In this document: positions 28,878 to 37,954 of the stretch, piece by piece | Numbering within the stretch: the stretch's first letter is position 1 | How the letters are laid out: the number at the start of each line of letters is the position of its first letter | Source of the DNA: Streptomyces umbrinus | GTDB lineage: Bacteria; Actinomycetota; Actinomycetes; Streptomycetales; Streptomycetaceae | Assembly: GCF_030817415.1 (NCBI RefSeq) | Contig: NZ_JAUSZI010000002.1 | Coordinates: 8,494,001-8,558,000 of the forward strand | DNA length: 64,000 nucleotides | Direction: 5' to 3' | Translations under genes and position numbers: made by a program | Notes under the pieces: generated by a model | Told to the model about the DNA's origin: nothing | Seen by the model: the letters and a program-made list of their open reading frames with translations, nothing else | Database searches by the model: none

Positions 28878-30389
28878 TCACTGCGAGCCCCGGAAGTCCG
28901 GCCCCTCCACGACGAGTCCGGCCACCAGCGCGCCGGACATCCCCGCGTGCGGCAGTCCACCGCCGGGGTGCGCCCAGCCGCCGACCGTGAACAGGCCCGG
29001 TACGCGGGTGCTGTTGGCGGGCCGCAGGAGCGCGCCGCCCACACCGGCCAGCGCGGGAGCGGGTACGGCGCCGCCCTCGGCACCGGTCTCCCGCTCGGTG
29101 TCCACCGGGGTGCGGACCTCGCGCCACAGCACGCGCTCACGCAGGCCCGGTATCGCCCGCTCGGCGGCCGTGACCATGCGGTCGGCGAAGAGGTCGGCGT
29201 CACCCTCGGCGGTCCAGTCGTGGTGCGCCAGCGACGGCACCGTCGCCGTGAGCACCACGGACTCGTGGTCGTCGTCCGGACGCAGCAGCGCGTCGTCAGG
29301 CCGGTCCACCCACACGGTGGGCCGCGTCGCCGGCCTGCCGATCTCGAAGAGGGTCATCTCGTCGGCCTGGTCCGTCGTGTGGACGACCGTGCGGTGTACG
29401 GTGCCGGGCTCGCGCGGGCCGCGCAGGGCGAGGCAGACGACGACCTTGCCGCAGGTCAGGGATCCGGGGTGTGACTCGGGCGCGTCACCCTCGTACAGGC
29501 TGTCGCGACCCGTCAGGGACTCCAGCAGCTGCGGCGGGCCGCCCACGACGAAGTCCGCCTCGGCGACGGTCCCGTCGCGCAGTTCCACGCCAGCCGCCCG
29601 GCCGTCCTTCTCCGTGACCGAGACGACCTCGGCGTCGAAGACGAACTCCACCCGGCGGGCCACACACCGCTCGTACACCGCGCGCGCCAACTCCCGGATC
29701 CCGCCGCGCAGATACCAGGCGCCGAAGGCGTGCTCCATGTACGGCAGGACCGCCGCGCTCGCCGGGGCGGTGTTCGGGTCGAGGCCGTACGCGAGTGCGT
29801 GGCTCTCCAGGAGGGCGGCGAGGCGGGGGTCGGCCAGCTCCCACGCGCCGACCTCCGCGAGGGTCCGTGCCGTGCGGGTGCGCAGCAGTCGGCGCTGCCG
29901 CAGCGCGGGGTAGGGCTCGCGCTCGGCCAGCACCTGCCAGTTGGGCCACAGCGGCTCCTCCAGGAGCGGGCGGCGCGTCCGGTCCCAGGCCTCGCGCGCC
30001 CGGACCAGGAAGTCGCCCCAGCGCTCACCGGCGCCCGCCCCGAGGGCCTCGCCCAGGGCCGAGACGACGCCCGCGCGGGAGGCGTTGGGCAGCGAGACCT
30101 CCGTGCCGTCGGCGAAGACGTGCCGTGCCGCCGGGTCGACCTGGACCAGGTCGACGCAGGCCTCCAGAGGCTCTTTGCCCGTCTTGACGAACAGGTCGCG
30201 GTAGACCGCGGGCAGGTGGAGCAGCCCCGGGCCGGTGTCGAAGGCGAAGCCGTCGCGCTCGAAGCGGCCCACCGCCCCGCCGTACGTCGCCGCGCGCTCG
30301 TACACCACCACCCGGTGGCCCGCGACGGCCAGCCGGGCGGCGGCCGCCATCGCGCCCACGCCTGCGCCGATCACCGCAATTCGTGCCAT
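28878..30389 (-). CDS. Phytoene-desaturase-like FAD oxidoreductase
   Basis: A 503-residue flavoprotein. The N-terminal dinucleotide-binding motif VIGAGVGAMAAAARLAVAG starts at residue 5 and the C-terminal FAD segment GLFTVGGWAHPGGGLPHAGMSG is typical of CrtI/carotenoid-isomerase relatives. No other carotenoid gene is nearby, so the substrate is open. The start ATG 30389 has no Shine-Dalgarno sequence; TAAAGT lies 7 nt upstream on the minus strand, suggesting a leaderless transcript. Confidence 0.82.
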   Translation of the reverse strand: MARIAVIGAGVGAMAAAARLAVAGHRVVVYERAATYGGAVGRFERDGFAFDTGPGLLHLPAVYRDLFVKTGKEPLEACVDLVQVDPAARHVFADGTEVSLPNASRAGVVSALGEALGAGAGERWGDFLVRAREAWDRTRRPLLEEPLWPNWQVLAEREPYPALRQRRLLRTRTARTLAEVGAWELADPRLAALLESHALAYGLDPNTAPASAAVLPYMEHAFGAWYLRGGIRELARAVYERCVARRVEFVFDAEVVSVTEKDGRAAGVELRDGTVAEADFVVGGPPQLLESLTGRDSLYEGDAPESHPGSLTCGKVVVCLALRGPREPGTVHRTVVHTTDQADEMTLFEIGRPATRPTVWVDRPDDALLRPDDDHESVVLTATVPSLAHHDWTAEGDADLFADRMVTAAERAIPGLRERVLWREVRTPVDTERETGAEGGAVPAPALAGVGGALLRPANSTRVPGLFTVGGWAHPGGGLPHAGMSGALVAGLVVEGPDFRGSQ

Positions 30390-30609
30390 GCCAGGGACTT
30401 TATCGGCCGCCACCGACAGCCGGTCTCCGGGCCTGTGCGGCAGGGGGTACGCCGACCGGTCGGCCAAGGGGCGGGCACGGTCACTCAGAGGCGCCGGCGG
30501 CCCGCCAGGAATGGGCTGGGACCGACCGGGAGCCGGCTGAGGCCCGGGGCCGCTGGGGCCGGCCAGGAGTCGCTGAGGGGCTGCTCGGAGCCGCCAGGTC
30601 GGCCGCCGG

Positions 30610-31224
30610 TCAGCCCGGTCGGCGCCCCACCCGTTCCGCGAGCCGTTTCTCCTCGCGGCGCTGGGCCCTGCGGCGCAGGAAACGTCTGATCCGCGAGACC
30701 AGGAAGTAGAGCACCACCAGACCGGTCACCAGCAGGACGCCCGCGATGATCGCCGCGGCCTGCGGGTTGAACATCGCGAAGGTGATGATCCCGGCGACCC
30801 CGAGATCCTCGGCGGTGCTCAGCACGAAGTTGCTGAACGGCTCCGGCGAGGTGTTGACCGCCATCCGCGTCCCGGCCTTGACGACGTGACTGGCGAGCGC
30901 CGACGAGCCGCCGATCGCGCCGGCCGCCAGCTCGGACAGCGAACCGCTCTGCCCGGCCAGCAGCGCCGCGACGACGGCCCCGGACACCGGGCGGATCACG
31001 GTGTGGACGCTGTCCCACACCGAGTCCACGTACGGGATCTTGTCGGCGACGGCCTCGCAGGCGAACAGGACGCCCGCCGCGATGAGGACCTCGGGGCGCT
31101 GCAGCGACTCGGGCACCTCGTCGGTCAGCCCGGTCGCGCCGAAGAGGCCGAGGAGCAGCACCACCGCGTACGCGTTGACGCCGCTGGCCCAGCCGCTGGT
31201 GAAGACCAGGGGGAGTACGGACAC
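30610..31224 (-). CDS. DUF4126 membrane protein
   Basis: A 204-residue protein with about four hydrophobic segments (GVNAYAVVLLLGLFGATGL, LIAAGVLFACEAVADKI, AVVAALLAG and a C-terminal helix AAAIIAGVLLVTGLVVLYFL) and a basic cytoplasmic tail. It matches the DUF4126 family of integral membrane proteins of unknown function. The start is taken as GTG 31224 with TACGAT 7 nt before it; the open frame continues upstream but without family similarity. Confidence 0.72.
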   Translation of the reverse strand: MSVLPLVFTSGWASGVNAYAVVLLLGLFGATGLTDEVPESLQRPEVLIAAGVLFACEAVADKIPYVDSVWDSVHTVIRPVSGAVVAALLAGQSGSLSELAAGAIGGSSALASHVVKAGTRMAVNTSPEPFSNFVLSTAEDLGVAGIITFAMFNPQAAAIIAGVLLVTGLVVLYFLVSRIRRFLRRRAQRREEKRLAERVGRRPG

Positions 31225-31525
31225 GGAGGCGATCGTAACCAGTCGGCAACGGCACGTCCTGGGCCTGAGTGCGTACGGCTGAGTATCCGTACCTAGTGAG
31301 TGAGTTGAGTACGCGCGCGGATGGGTGCCGACCTGCGTGAACGAGAGAGTGGAGGCACGGAAAGGGGCGCGGCTCCGGTACCGCCGACACGGGGCGGCGG
31401 AACGGTGCAGCGCCCTTAACCGCTCCTTCCGCCGAGAAACTCGGCGGGAGCGAGGCACGGGGGACCCGGGGGAGACCGCAACGGGGGAAACCAACGGGGG
31501 AGTACGGGGAAACACGGGGGAGCAC

Positions 31526-31582
31526 AAAAGGGGCGCCGGTCCGGCGTGGCCCGCGGGGGACGCGGCCACTTCGGACCGGCGC
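31526..31582 (-). terminator. Terminator after the TetR gene
   Basis: GCGCCGGTCCG (31533-31543) and CGGACCGGCGC (31572-31582) form a perfect 11-bp stem just after the TetR stop; the minus strand then reads CCCCTTTTGTG. The rest of the 359-bp gap (31225-31583) holds tandem ACGGGGGA(A/G) units around 31458-31522 and no gene. Confidence 0.7.
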
Positions 31583-31583
31583 T

Positions 31584-32225
31584 TCACTTGTGTCCGAGCC
31601 CGTCCCCGCTGACCCTTCCCTGGAGCAGCCGGGACAGCGCCGAGTGGACGTCGTCCAGGGAGCGCTCCGGCTGGAAGGCCTGCCAGTCCAGGGCCGCCAC
31701 CAGCACCATGCCGACCAGCGCCGACGCCGTCAGCGGGGTGTCGATCTCGTCGCTCAGCTCGCCGTTGGCGATCCCGTCGCGCAGGACGTTCTCGACGACC
31801 GCGACGGCCTCCTGACGGACCACCATCAGGGTGGACTGCCAGGCCCGGTTGGTGCGCCACAGCTCTGCCACGTACAGCTGCGTGAAGGCCGGGTAGCGGT
31901 CGATGAAGACGAGGCCCGCCCGGATCATCGCGTCCAGTGCGTCGACCGTGCTGCCGCCATCCCGGGCGGTCTTCTCCGACGCCTCCCGGAGGGAGGCGGT
32001 GAGGAGTCCCACTCCGTGCCGGAGGAGCTCTTCGAAGAGGACGGACTTGCTCGCGAAGTTGTAGTAGACGGTGCCCTTGGCCACGCCGGCGCGTTCGGCG
32101 ATCTCGTCGACCGTCGTGGCCGAGAAGCCCTGTTCCGCGATGAGGGTCACCGCCGCCTCGTAGAGCTTCTGCCGGGTCGCCTGTCTCCGGCCGCCGCCGC
32201 TGTCCACCGTCCTGCTGCTTTCCAT
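31584..32225 (-). CDS. TetR-family transcriptional repressor
   Basis: A 213-residue regulator. The N-terminal helix-turn-helix (AAVTLIAEQGFSATTVDEIA, AGVAKGTVYYNFASK) is clear, and the C-terminal ~140 residues form a ligand-binding/dimerisation domain. It is the last gene of a leftward operon with the YhgE/Pip-type protein and the ATPase. A near-perfect 22-bp palindrome at 35158-35179 by the operon promoter is the likely operator, implying autoregulation. The ligand is unknown. Confidence 0.88.
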   Translation of the reverse strand: MESSRTVDSGGGRRQATRQKLYEAAVTLIAEQGFSATTVDEIAERAGVAKGTVYYNFASKSVLFEELLRHGVGLLTASLREASEKTARDGGSTVDALDAMIRAGLVFIDRYPAFTQLYVAELWRTNRAWQSTLMVVRQEAVAVVENVLRDGIANGELSDEIDTPLTASALVGMVLVAALDWQAFQPERSLDDVHSALSRLLQGRVSGDGLGHK

Positions 32226-32236
32226 GGCCCCGATTG

Positions 32237-34321
32237 TCACAGGCTCAGCTCCGGGTGCAGTCGGTCGAGGGTCCACACCTGCCGTCGCCGCGCGGACACG
32301 GCGGTCAGTGCGAGGGCGCCGGCGGTGAACGCGGCGAGGACGGCGCACGCCTGCCAGACCGGCCCCAGGCCGCCGCCCGTGATGAGCCTCCTGAGGGCTT
32401 CGACCACGTAACTCATCGGCATGAAGGGGTGGATCGCGTTGAAGAACCCGGGACTGGTCTGCACGGGATACGTGCCGCCCGCCGACGTCAGCTGCAGCAT
32501 CAGGAAGGCGAGGACGAGGATCCGGCCGGCCGCTCCGAAGCGGGCGTTCAGCCACTGCACGATCGCCGCGAAGCAGGCCGTCACCAGGAACAGGAAGCCC
32601 ACCGTCCCGGCCGTGCGCGCCATTTCCAGGCCGATTCCCCAGTGCAGCACGGACATCAGCGCGACCGTCTGGAGCGCCCCCAGGGCGGCCACCGGAAGCC
32701 AGCCCGCCAGCGCGATGCGCCAGGCGGAGGAGCCCGCCGCGAGCGCGCGCCGGTTGAGCGGCGGAATCAGCATGTAGGCCACCATCGCGCCCACCCACAG
32801 GGAGAGCGGAATGAAGTACGGGGCGAAACCCGTGCCGTAGTTGGGTGCCTTGTGCAGGTCCTTCGAGGCGAGTTGTACGGGGTCGGCCATGACCTCGGTG
32901 CGCCGGTCGCGGTCGCTCTTGTCGTAGTCGGGGATCCGGCCGGCGCCGTCGTGCAGTCCGCCGGCGAGCTTCCCCGAGCCGTCGACGAGCTTGTACATGC
33001 CCCCTTCGAGGTCGCCCGCTCCCGTACTGAGTTCGCCGACACCGGTGTCCAGGTCGGCCGCGCCGGACTTGGCGGTGCCGAGCCCCGTGTGCAGTGTCTT
33101 CGCTCCCTTGGCGACCTTTCCGGCCCCCTTGTTGAGCGCGTTGACCTTGGAGACGGTCGTGGCGAGGTCCTCGGAGAGGTGCGGCGAGCGGTCGGCCAGC
33201 GCCTGGGCCTGCTTCTCCAGGGCGGCCAGATGCTTGTCGAGCGTGTCCAGGTCGCCGTCCTGGCCGGCCACCAGCGTGTTGACGTCGTCGGCGACCTTCG
33301 CAACGTCGGCGGCGGCCTCCTTCGCCTTCTTCAGCTCGGGGCAGGCGGCGTCGGGCAGCGGCAGGGTCTCGCAGCGCGCCTTGTAGACGCCGTTCAGCGT
33401 GTCGGAGGCCGTGCGGGCGTCCTCGGCAGCCGTCGGGGCCGTCTTCACCAGCGTGTCGAGGTTGCGGCGGATCGCCGAGGCGGAGTCCGCGACGAGCTGG
33501 GCCGTGTCGCCGATCTCCTTCTCGTTGCCCTTCAGGAAGGGCCCCACCTTGTCCGCGACGCCGTTGACCTTGTCCGCGAGCGTCTGCGTCCCCTCCGAGA
33601 CCTGGCGCGAACCGTCCTCGAGGTCGCCCGCGCCCTTGTCGAGCTTCTTCAGGCCGGCGGAGAGCTTGCCGCTGCCCGCCTCCGCGTCCTTCAGACCGTC
33701 CGCGAGGTCCTTCGAGCCCTTCTTGGCCTTCCCGATCCCGCCCTTGAGCGTGTCGGCCCCCTTCGCGGCCTTCGCGGTCTCCCCGTGGATGTCGGAGAAC
33801 GAGACGAAGATCTTGTCGAGGAACGACCGCGACGCCTTGGTCGAGGCGGCCGTACGCACCTCCGCGAAGACCGTCCGCGAGATCTGCCCGACGATGTAGT
33901 TGTTCGCGTCGTTCGTACGCACCTGGAGGGCGCCCGTCTCCGGCGAGTCGCCCGAACTGGAGGCGATCCGCTTGCTGAAGTCGGACGGCATGGTCAACGA
34001 CAGGTAGTAACTGCCGTCCTCGACACCCTCGCGGGCCTCGGCGGCGCTCACCTCGTGCCACTCGAAGGTCTTGCTCTCGCGCAGCCCCTTGGTGATCTCG
34101 TCGCCCATCACGATCTTCTTGTCGGCCGCCGTCGCCCCCTTGTCGTCGTTCACGAGCGCCACGGGGATGCGGTCGAGACGGCCGTACGGGTCCCAGAACG
34201 ACCACAGGTAGAGGGCGCCGTACAGCAGGGGCAGCAGCAGGAGCGCGACGAGAGCCGCGCGCGGGAGCCTTCCTCTGCCGAAGCGCCTGAGCTCAAGCGC
34301 GGCCAGCTTCGGCGAGCGCAT
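32237..34321 (-). CDS. YhgE/Pip-family ABC-2-type membrane protein
   Basis: A 694-residue protein. One N-terminal membrane helix (residues ~20-45) is followed by an extracellular region of ~400 residues with repeated G-x-x-x-L-x-x-G helical units (for example GAGDLEDGSRQVSEGTQTLADK), and five or six C-terminal helices resemble ABC-2 permeases. Homologues act in phage infection (Pip), export or type VII-related functions. Its start overlaps the preceding ATPase gene by 29 nt, so the two probably form an exporter. Confidence 0.85.
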   Translation of the reverse strand: MRSPKLAALELRRFGRGRLPRAALVALLLLPLLYGALYLWSFWDPYGRLDRIPVALVNDDKGATAADKKIVMGDEITKGLRESKTFEWHEVSAAEAREGVEDGSYYLSLTMPSDFSKRIASSSGDSPETGALQVRTNDANNYIVGQISRTVFAEVRTAASTKASRSFLDKIFVSFSDIHGETAKAAKGADTLKGGIGKAKKGSKDLADGLKDAEAGSGKLSAGLKKLDKGAGDLEDGSRQVSEGTQTLADKVNGVADKVGPFLKGNEKEIGDTAQLVADSASAIRRNLDTLVKTAPTAAEDARTASDTLNGVYKARCETLPLPDAACPELKKAKEAAADVAKVADDVNTLVAGQDGDLDTLDKHLAALEKQAQALADRSPHLSEDLATTVSKVNALNKGAGKVAKGAKTLHTGLGTAKSGAADLDTGVGELSTGAGDLEGGMYKLVDGSGKLAGGLHDGAGRIPDYDKSDRDRRTEVMADPVQLASKDLHKAPNYGTGFAPYFIPLSLWVGAMVAYMLIPPLNRRALAAGSSAWRIALAGWLPVAALGALQTVALMSVLHWGIGLEMARTAGTVGFLFLVTACFAAIVQWLNARFGAAGRILVLAFLMLQLTSAGGTYPVQTSPGFFNAIHPFMPMSYVVEALRRLITGGGLGPVWQACAVLAAFTAGALALTAVSARRRQVWTLDRLHPELSL

Positions 34322-35117
34322 CCGCGGTCTCCTTGTCTTCCGGGTCTTTCCGGTCTTCCGAGTCGCCCTGGTCCTTCTGGGCCTTCGGAGTCGTGCGGCC
34401 TTCTTGGCGGGCCGGTCCGTCGGTGGGCCCTGTGGACACCACGACCGCGTCCTCGGGAGCCTCGCTGCACACGGCCACGACCGTGGTCCCGGCCTCGGTC
34501 AGCGAGCGCAACAACGCCCAGACCTCGGCCCCTTCGGCCCCCGAGAGCTTCAGGTCGGTGTCGTCTATGCCCAGCAGCCGGGGACGGCCGATGAGGGCGA
34601 GCGCCACGGACAGCCGCAGCGCTTCGACACGTTCCAGGTCGCGCACCGCGGTCCGGGACCCCTTGGGCAGGGCCTCCCGGTCGAGCCCGGCGGCGGCCAG
34701 CGCGCTGTCGACGCGCAGCCGCGCCTCCGTCACCCGCTCCGCGCGCGGCCGCAGCAGTCCGCGGACGGAACCGCCGAACCGTCGCTGGAGAAGGGCCCGT
34801 TCCCGAAGGTGTTCGGCGACGGACAGGGCGGGCTCCAGGTCGGTGACACCGGGCACATGGGCCAGCGCGCTGAACCGGCGGACGGCCGCCATCTGCTTCG
34901 GCAACTCCGACTGCCCGACCCGAGCCTGCCCCTCGGTGGGCTTCATCCGCCCGGTGAGCGCGAGCAGCAGACACGTACGCCCCGAGCCCGACGGCCCCTC
35001 GATCGCGATCAGCGAGCCGGGCTCCGCGTCGACGCCGAGACCGCGGAACGCCCACCCGCGGGGCCCCTTGAGCCCGAAGTCCTCGGCCCTTACGCCGAGT
35101 CCGTGCGGACCGTCCAC
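34293..35117 (-). CDS. ABC-transporter-like ATP-binding protein
   Basis: A 274-residue protein with Walker A GPSGSGRTCLLLAL near residue 41 and a Walker-B-like strand PRLLGIDDTD near 178. The classical signature LSGGQ is absent or degenerate (DLERVEALRLSVALAL takes its place), so ATPase activity may be atypical. The C-terminal 50 residues are charged and disordered. The start GTG 35117 has GGGGGAA 6 nt upstream; GTG 35129 is an alternative. It is the first gene of the TetR-controlled operon and partner of the YhgE-like permease. Confidence 0.78.
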   Translation of the reverse strand: MDGPHGLGVRAEDFGLKGPRGWAFRGLGVDAEPGSLIAIEGPSGSGRTCLLLALTGRMKPTEGQARVGQSELPKQMAAVRRFSALAHVPGVTDLEPALSVAEHLRERALLQRRFGGSVRGLLRPRAERVTEARLRVDSALAAAGLDREALPKGSRTAVRDLERVEALRLSVALALIGRPRLLGIDDTDLKLSGAEGAEVWALLRSLTEAGTTVVAVCSEAPEDAVVVSTGPTDGPARQEGRTTPKAQKDQGDSEDRKDPEDKETADALAEAGRA

Positions 35118-35157
35118 AACTTCCCCCACCCTCCGGGCCCTTGAGCCGACCGGGTTT

Positions 35158-35179
35158 TTGAACTGACTGGTCAGTGCAA
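35158..35179. promoter_or_regulatory. TetR-type palindromic operator
   Basis: TTGAACTGAC-TG-GTCAGTGCAA is a 22-bp inverted repeat with 9 of 10 arm positions matching and a perfect ACTGAC/GTCAGT core. It lies 41 bp upstream of the ATPase start, next to the -10 box, where a bound TetR repressor would block transcription. Confidence 0.82.
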
Positions 35180-35181
35180 AA

Positions 35182-35209
35182 GCTATACCGAACCTGTGAT
35201 CGAGGCAAA
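35182..35209 (-). promoter_or_regulatory. Promoter of the ATPase-YhgE-TetR operon
   Basis: On the minus strand TTTGCC (35209-35204), 16 bp, then TATAGC (35187-35182). The expected start point falls inside the adjacent palindrome. Confidence 0.55.
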
Positions 35210-35298
35210 AGCCCAGGTCAGAACGGATTGTCAGTGGCATACCTCACGATGGACACATACGGCCACAGAGCCGTCACACAGACGACAGGAGGTTCGTC

Positions 35299-35856
35299 AT
35301 GGCCACCTACCACGCAGCCGCCGCCCGTCGGCGACGCGCCACCGGCCCTGCCCCCTCACTGACCGGCCCGGCGAGCGACGTGCACCCCGTGCTCCGCCGG
35401 GCCACGGCCCCGCCCGCCGCCCTCGACCTGCTCGCCCAGGCCCGTGCCGGACTCGACGAGGCAGCCCTGCTGGAAACGCCGAACGAGCGGTATGCCACGG
35501 CCCATCTCGCCGCCCTGCGCACCGCCGCCGCCGTGCTTGCCGCCCGCGGGCGGCCGGAGCCCAGCGCGAGGCGCCGGGCCAAGATCCGGAGCGCCTGGGA
35601 AGTGCTCCCCGAGATAGCGCCCGAACTCGCCGAGTGGAGCGCGCTGTTCGCCGCCGGTGCCCGCCGCCGTGCCCGCGCGGAGGCCGGTATCCAGGGCGCG
35701 GCGACCACCCGCGACGCCGACGATCTGCTGCGCGATGTGGCGATGTTCCTCCGCCTCGTCGAGCGCATGCTGGTGCTCCAGCCGGTCCTGCCGCAGCCAC
35801 GGCAGGAGCCCGAGCAGGAGACGCCGGACGCACCGGACGTGCCGGACGCGGGATGA
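35299..35856 (+). CDS. SAV_6107-type HEPN-domain protein
   Basis: A 185-residue, helix-rich protein with a basic disordered N-terminus. Residues ~40-160 match the actinobacterial SAV_6107 HEPN family. Arg64-YATA-His69 fits the R-X4-6-H motif that forms the RNase site in active HEPN proteins, so nucleolytic activity is possible but unproven. There is no adjacent nucleotidyltransferase antitoxin. The start ATG 35299 follows ACAGGAGG. It is divergent from the TetR-controlled operon. Confidence 0.75.
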   Translation: MATYHAAAARRRRATGPAPSLTGPASDVHPVLRRATAPPAALDLLAQARAGLDEAALLETPNERYATAHLAALRTAAAVLAARGRPEPSARRRAKIRSAWEVLPEIAPELAEWSALFAAGARRRARAEAGIQGAATTRDADDLLRDVAMFLRLVERMLVLQPVLPQPRQEPEQETPDAPDVPDAG

Positions 35857-36280
35857 ACGGCGTCCGGGACCGCGTCCGGGGTGCCGCCAGGAGCCGCCGG
35901 AGACCGTGCCGGTGAGCCTGTACGGGTCGGTACAGGCCTTGTGGCCGGTCGGGGGCGCCCGGGGGTCCCGGGCCGGTGTCGGGGCGCCAGAGGCCGCCCA
36001 GGCCGTCCGGCGCGGCTCCTGTCCGGCGAGGCGCGGTGCCCGCCGTGGCGTTCGCTGCCGGGCAGGTCGGTGCCGGGCAGGTCCGCCGGTCCGTCCGGCA
36101 GGGCGGGCCGCAGGCGGGCGGCGTCCGGCGCGCGAGACGGAGGGCCGGCGACAGGGCGCGAGGCAATAGGGTTGGGACGCCTGCATCTCCCCGGCGCCGA
36201 ACAGGGCGGGGGAGGTATCCCCATCGCCCCATCGCTCCGCCGTACGCAAGGGCGGCGGCCGTGCCGAGGAGTCAACTGCC
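35857..36280. other. Non-coding gap with one hairpin
   Basis: I find no credible gene in these 424 bp; open frames on both strands are shadows of high GC. GCCTGTAC (35916-35923) and GTACAGGC (35930-35937) form a perfect 8-bp stem with a 6-nt loop and may end transcription of the HEPN gene. The promoter of the following methyltransferase should lie near its 3' end. Confidence 0.5.
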
Positions 36281-37108
36281 GTGTCGGACCCGATGCGCCC
36301 GCCCGTCTCCCACCACCGCCCTCAGCCGACGTCGCTGCGCTCCGAGCCCTCCCGCCCCCGCGCCTCTCTCCGTACCGCCGTGGTCTGGGACGTTCTGAAG
36401 GACGCCCTCGACCGCCGGGTCAAGGCCACGGGCCGGGAGTCGCTGGACGTCCTCGACACAGGAGGCGGCAGCGGCAACTTCGCGGTGCCCGTCGCCCGCC
36501 TCGGCCACCGCGTCACGGTCGTGGACCCCAGCCCGAACGCGCTGTTCGCGCTGGAGCGCCGGGCAGCCGAAGCCGGCGTCGCCGACCGCGTCCAGGGCGT
36601 CCAGGGCGACGCCCACGGCCTCTTCGACGTCGTCGAGCGCGGCGGCTACGACGCGGTGCTCTGCCACGGCGTTCTGGAGTACGTGGACGACCCCGCCGAG
36701 GGCCTCCGCAACGCGGTCGGGGCCCTGCGCCCCGAGGGAGTACTCAGCCTGCTCGCCTCCGGCCTCGGCGGCGCGGTGCTCGCGCGGGCCCTCGCCGGCC
36801 ACTTCACGGAGGCCCGGCACGCCCTCGGTGACCCGGACGGCCGCTGGGGCGAGGGTGATCCCGTACCGCGGCGCTTCACGGCCGACCAGCTCACCGGTCT
36901 GGTCGAGGGCGCGGGCCTGCGCGTCGGTGCCGTGCACGGCGTACGGGTCTTCGCGGACCTGGTGCCCGGCGTCCTCGTGGACACCGAACCGGGGGCCCTT
37001 GACGCCCTGCTCAAGCTGGAGGCCGCGGCGGCCGAACTCGCGGCCTTCCACTCCGTGGCGACGCAGCTCCATGTGCTCGGTGAGACTCGCGAGTCCACCG
37101 AGACCTGA
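36281..37108 (+). CDS. Class I SAM-dependent methyltransferase
   Basis: A 275-residue protein. Motif I (VLDTGGGSGNFAVPVARLG) is near residue 57 and the acidic loop TVVDPSPNA near 80 binds the SAM ribose. GYDAVLCHGVLEYVDDP near 125 is the post-I/IV region. The substrate is not readable. The start GTG 36281 is preceded by GAGGAG; ATG 36293 is an internal alternative. Confidence 0.85.
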   Translation: MSDPMRPPVSHHRPQPTSLRSEPSRPRASLRTAVVWDVLKDALDRRVKATGRESLDVLDTGGGSGNFAVPVARLGHRVTVVDPSPNALFALERRAAEAGVADRVQGVQGDAHGLFDVVERGGYDAVLCHGVLEYVDDPAEGLRNAVGALRPEGVLSLLASGLGGAVLARALAGHFTEARHALGDPDGRWGEGDPVPRRFTADQLTGLVEGAGLRVGAVHGVRVFADLVPGVLVDTEPGALDALLKLEAAAAELAAFHSVATQLHVLGETRESTET

Positions 37109-37320
37109 GCCGCCTCCCGTGAGGGAGCTGTGGAGGCGCGCCGCTGATCAGGGGCGCGACGGCAGATGGAGTACGCCACAGGCCCCCCGATCGGGCGCTC
37201 GGAGCCGTATGATCGAGGGAGACCGTCCGGCATGACGGGCCGGTCGCTGGGGAATCTACGCCTCAGTGGATCGGAACGCTATGGCGGGTTCCGGTTGGCG
37301 AATTGGCGCAGAGGGGCGGG

Positions 37321-37349
37321 TTTCACGGGGGCGATTCCCTGCCTATCCT
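37321..37349 (+). promoter_or_regulatory. Putative promoter of the DUF3040 gene
   Basis: TTTCAC (37321-37326), 17 bp, TATCCT (37344-37349), located 49 bp before the start codon. Matches to consensus are moderate. Confidence 0.4.
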
Positions 37350-37397
37350 GAAGGGGACCCCCGGTCGCCCCGGCGACTGCACGATGAGGAGGACGCC

Positions 37398-37799
37398 GTG
37401 CCGCTCTCGGAGCACGAGCAGCGAATGCTCGAGCAGATGGAGCGAGCGCTGTACGCCGAAGATCCCAAGTTCGCGACAGCGCTTGAGGGAAGCGGGCTGC
37501 GTACGTACACCCGGCGACGGGTCTACCAGGCGGTCGCCGGCTTCCTCGTAGGTATCGCGCTCCTCATGGCCGGAATGGTCGCACAGCAGATCTGGGTCAG
37601 CGTGGTGGGTTTTCTCGTCATGCTGGGCTGCGCGGTGCTCGCCGTAACCGGTTGGCGCAAGGCCCCCAAGCCGGGCGAACAGCCCGCCGCGGGTGCGCCG
37701 GGCGCTCCGCAGGCCCGTCGTCAGGGCCGGCAGCGGCGCTCCATGATGGATCGCATCGAACAGCGCTGGCAGAAGCGCCGTGACGAAGGCGGCCAGTAG
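37398..37799 (+). CDS. DUF3040 small membrane protein
   Basis: A 133-residue protein beginning with the family hallmark MPLSEHEQRMLEQMERALYA, followed by two membrane helices at ~50-90 and a basic tail. DUF3040 proteins are widespread in actinobacteria and usually sit close to the dcw cluster; their function is unknown. The start GTG 37398 follows GAGGAGGAC. Confidence 0.85.
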   Translation: MPLSEHEQRMLEQMERALYAEDPKFATALEGSGLRTYTRRRVYQAVAGFLVGIALLMAGMVAQQIWVSVVGFLVMLGCAVLAVTGWRKAPKPGEQPAAGAPGAPQARRQGRQRRSMMDRIEQRWQKRRDEGGQ

Positions 37800-37954
37800 G
37801 CCTCCGGGCTCGGGCCGACAGACGCACACACGTAAGGGGTGACCACCTTGGGGTGGCCGCCCCTTCAGCGTGCCCGGCCGCAGCCGGGACTCAGAGCCGC
37901 CCGCACACGCACACGCAGGGCTGCCGCACACGCAGGGCGCCGCATGGCGGTAGC

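Noticed and set aside
31458..31522. Tandem ACGGGGGA(A/G) units considered as a tandem-repeat locus or multiple ribosome sites
   Set aside because: Irregular spacing and no ORF follows; probably simple low-complexity DNA.
32234..34594. A 786-residue plus-strand frame opposite the YhgE/Pip gene
   Set aside because: Shadow of the real minus-strand gene, with no recognisable domain.
35857..36280. Long minus-strand frames over the HEPN gene and the following gap
   Set aside because: No ribosome site or domain, and they run antisense through a supported gene.
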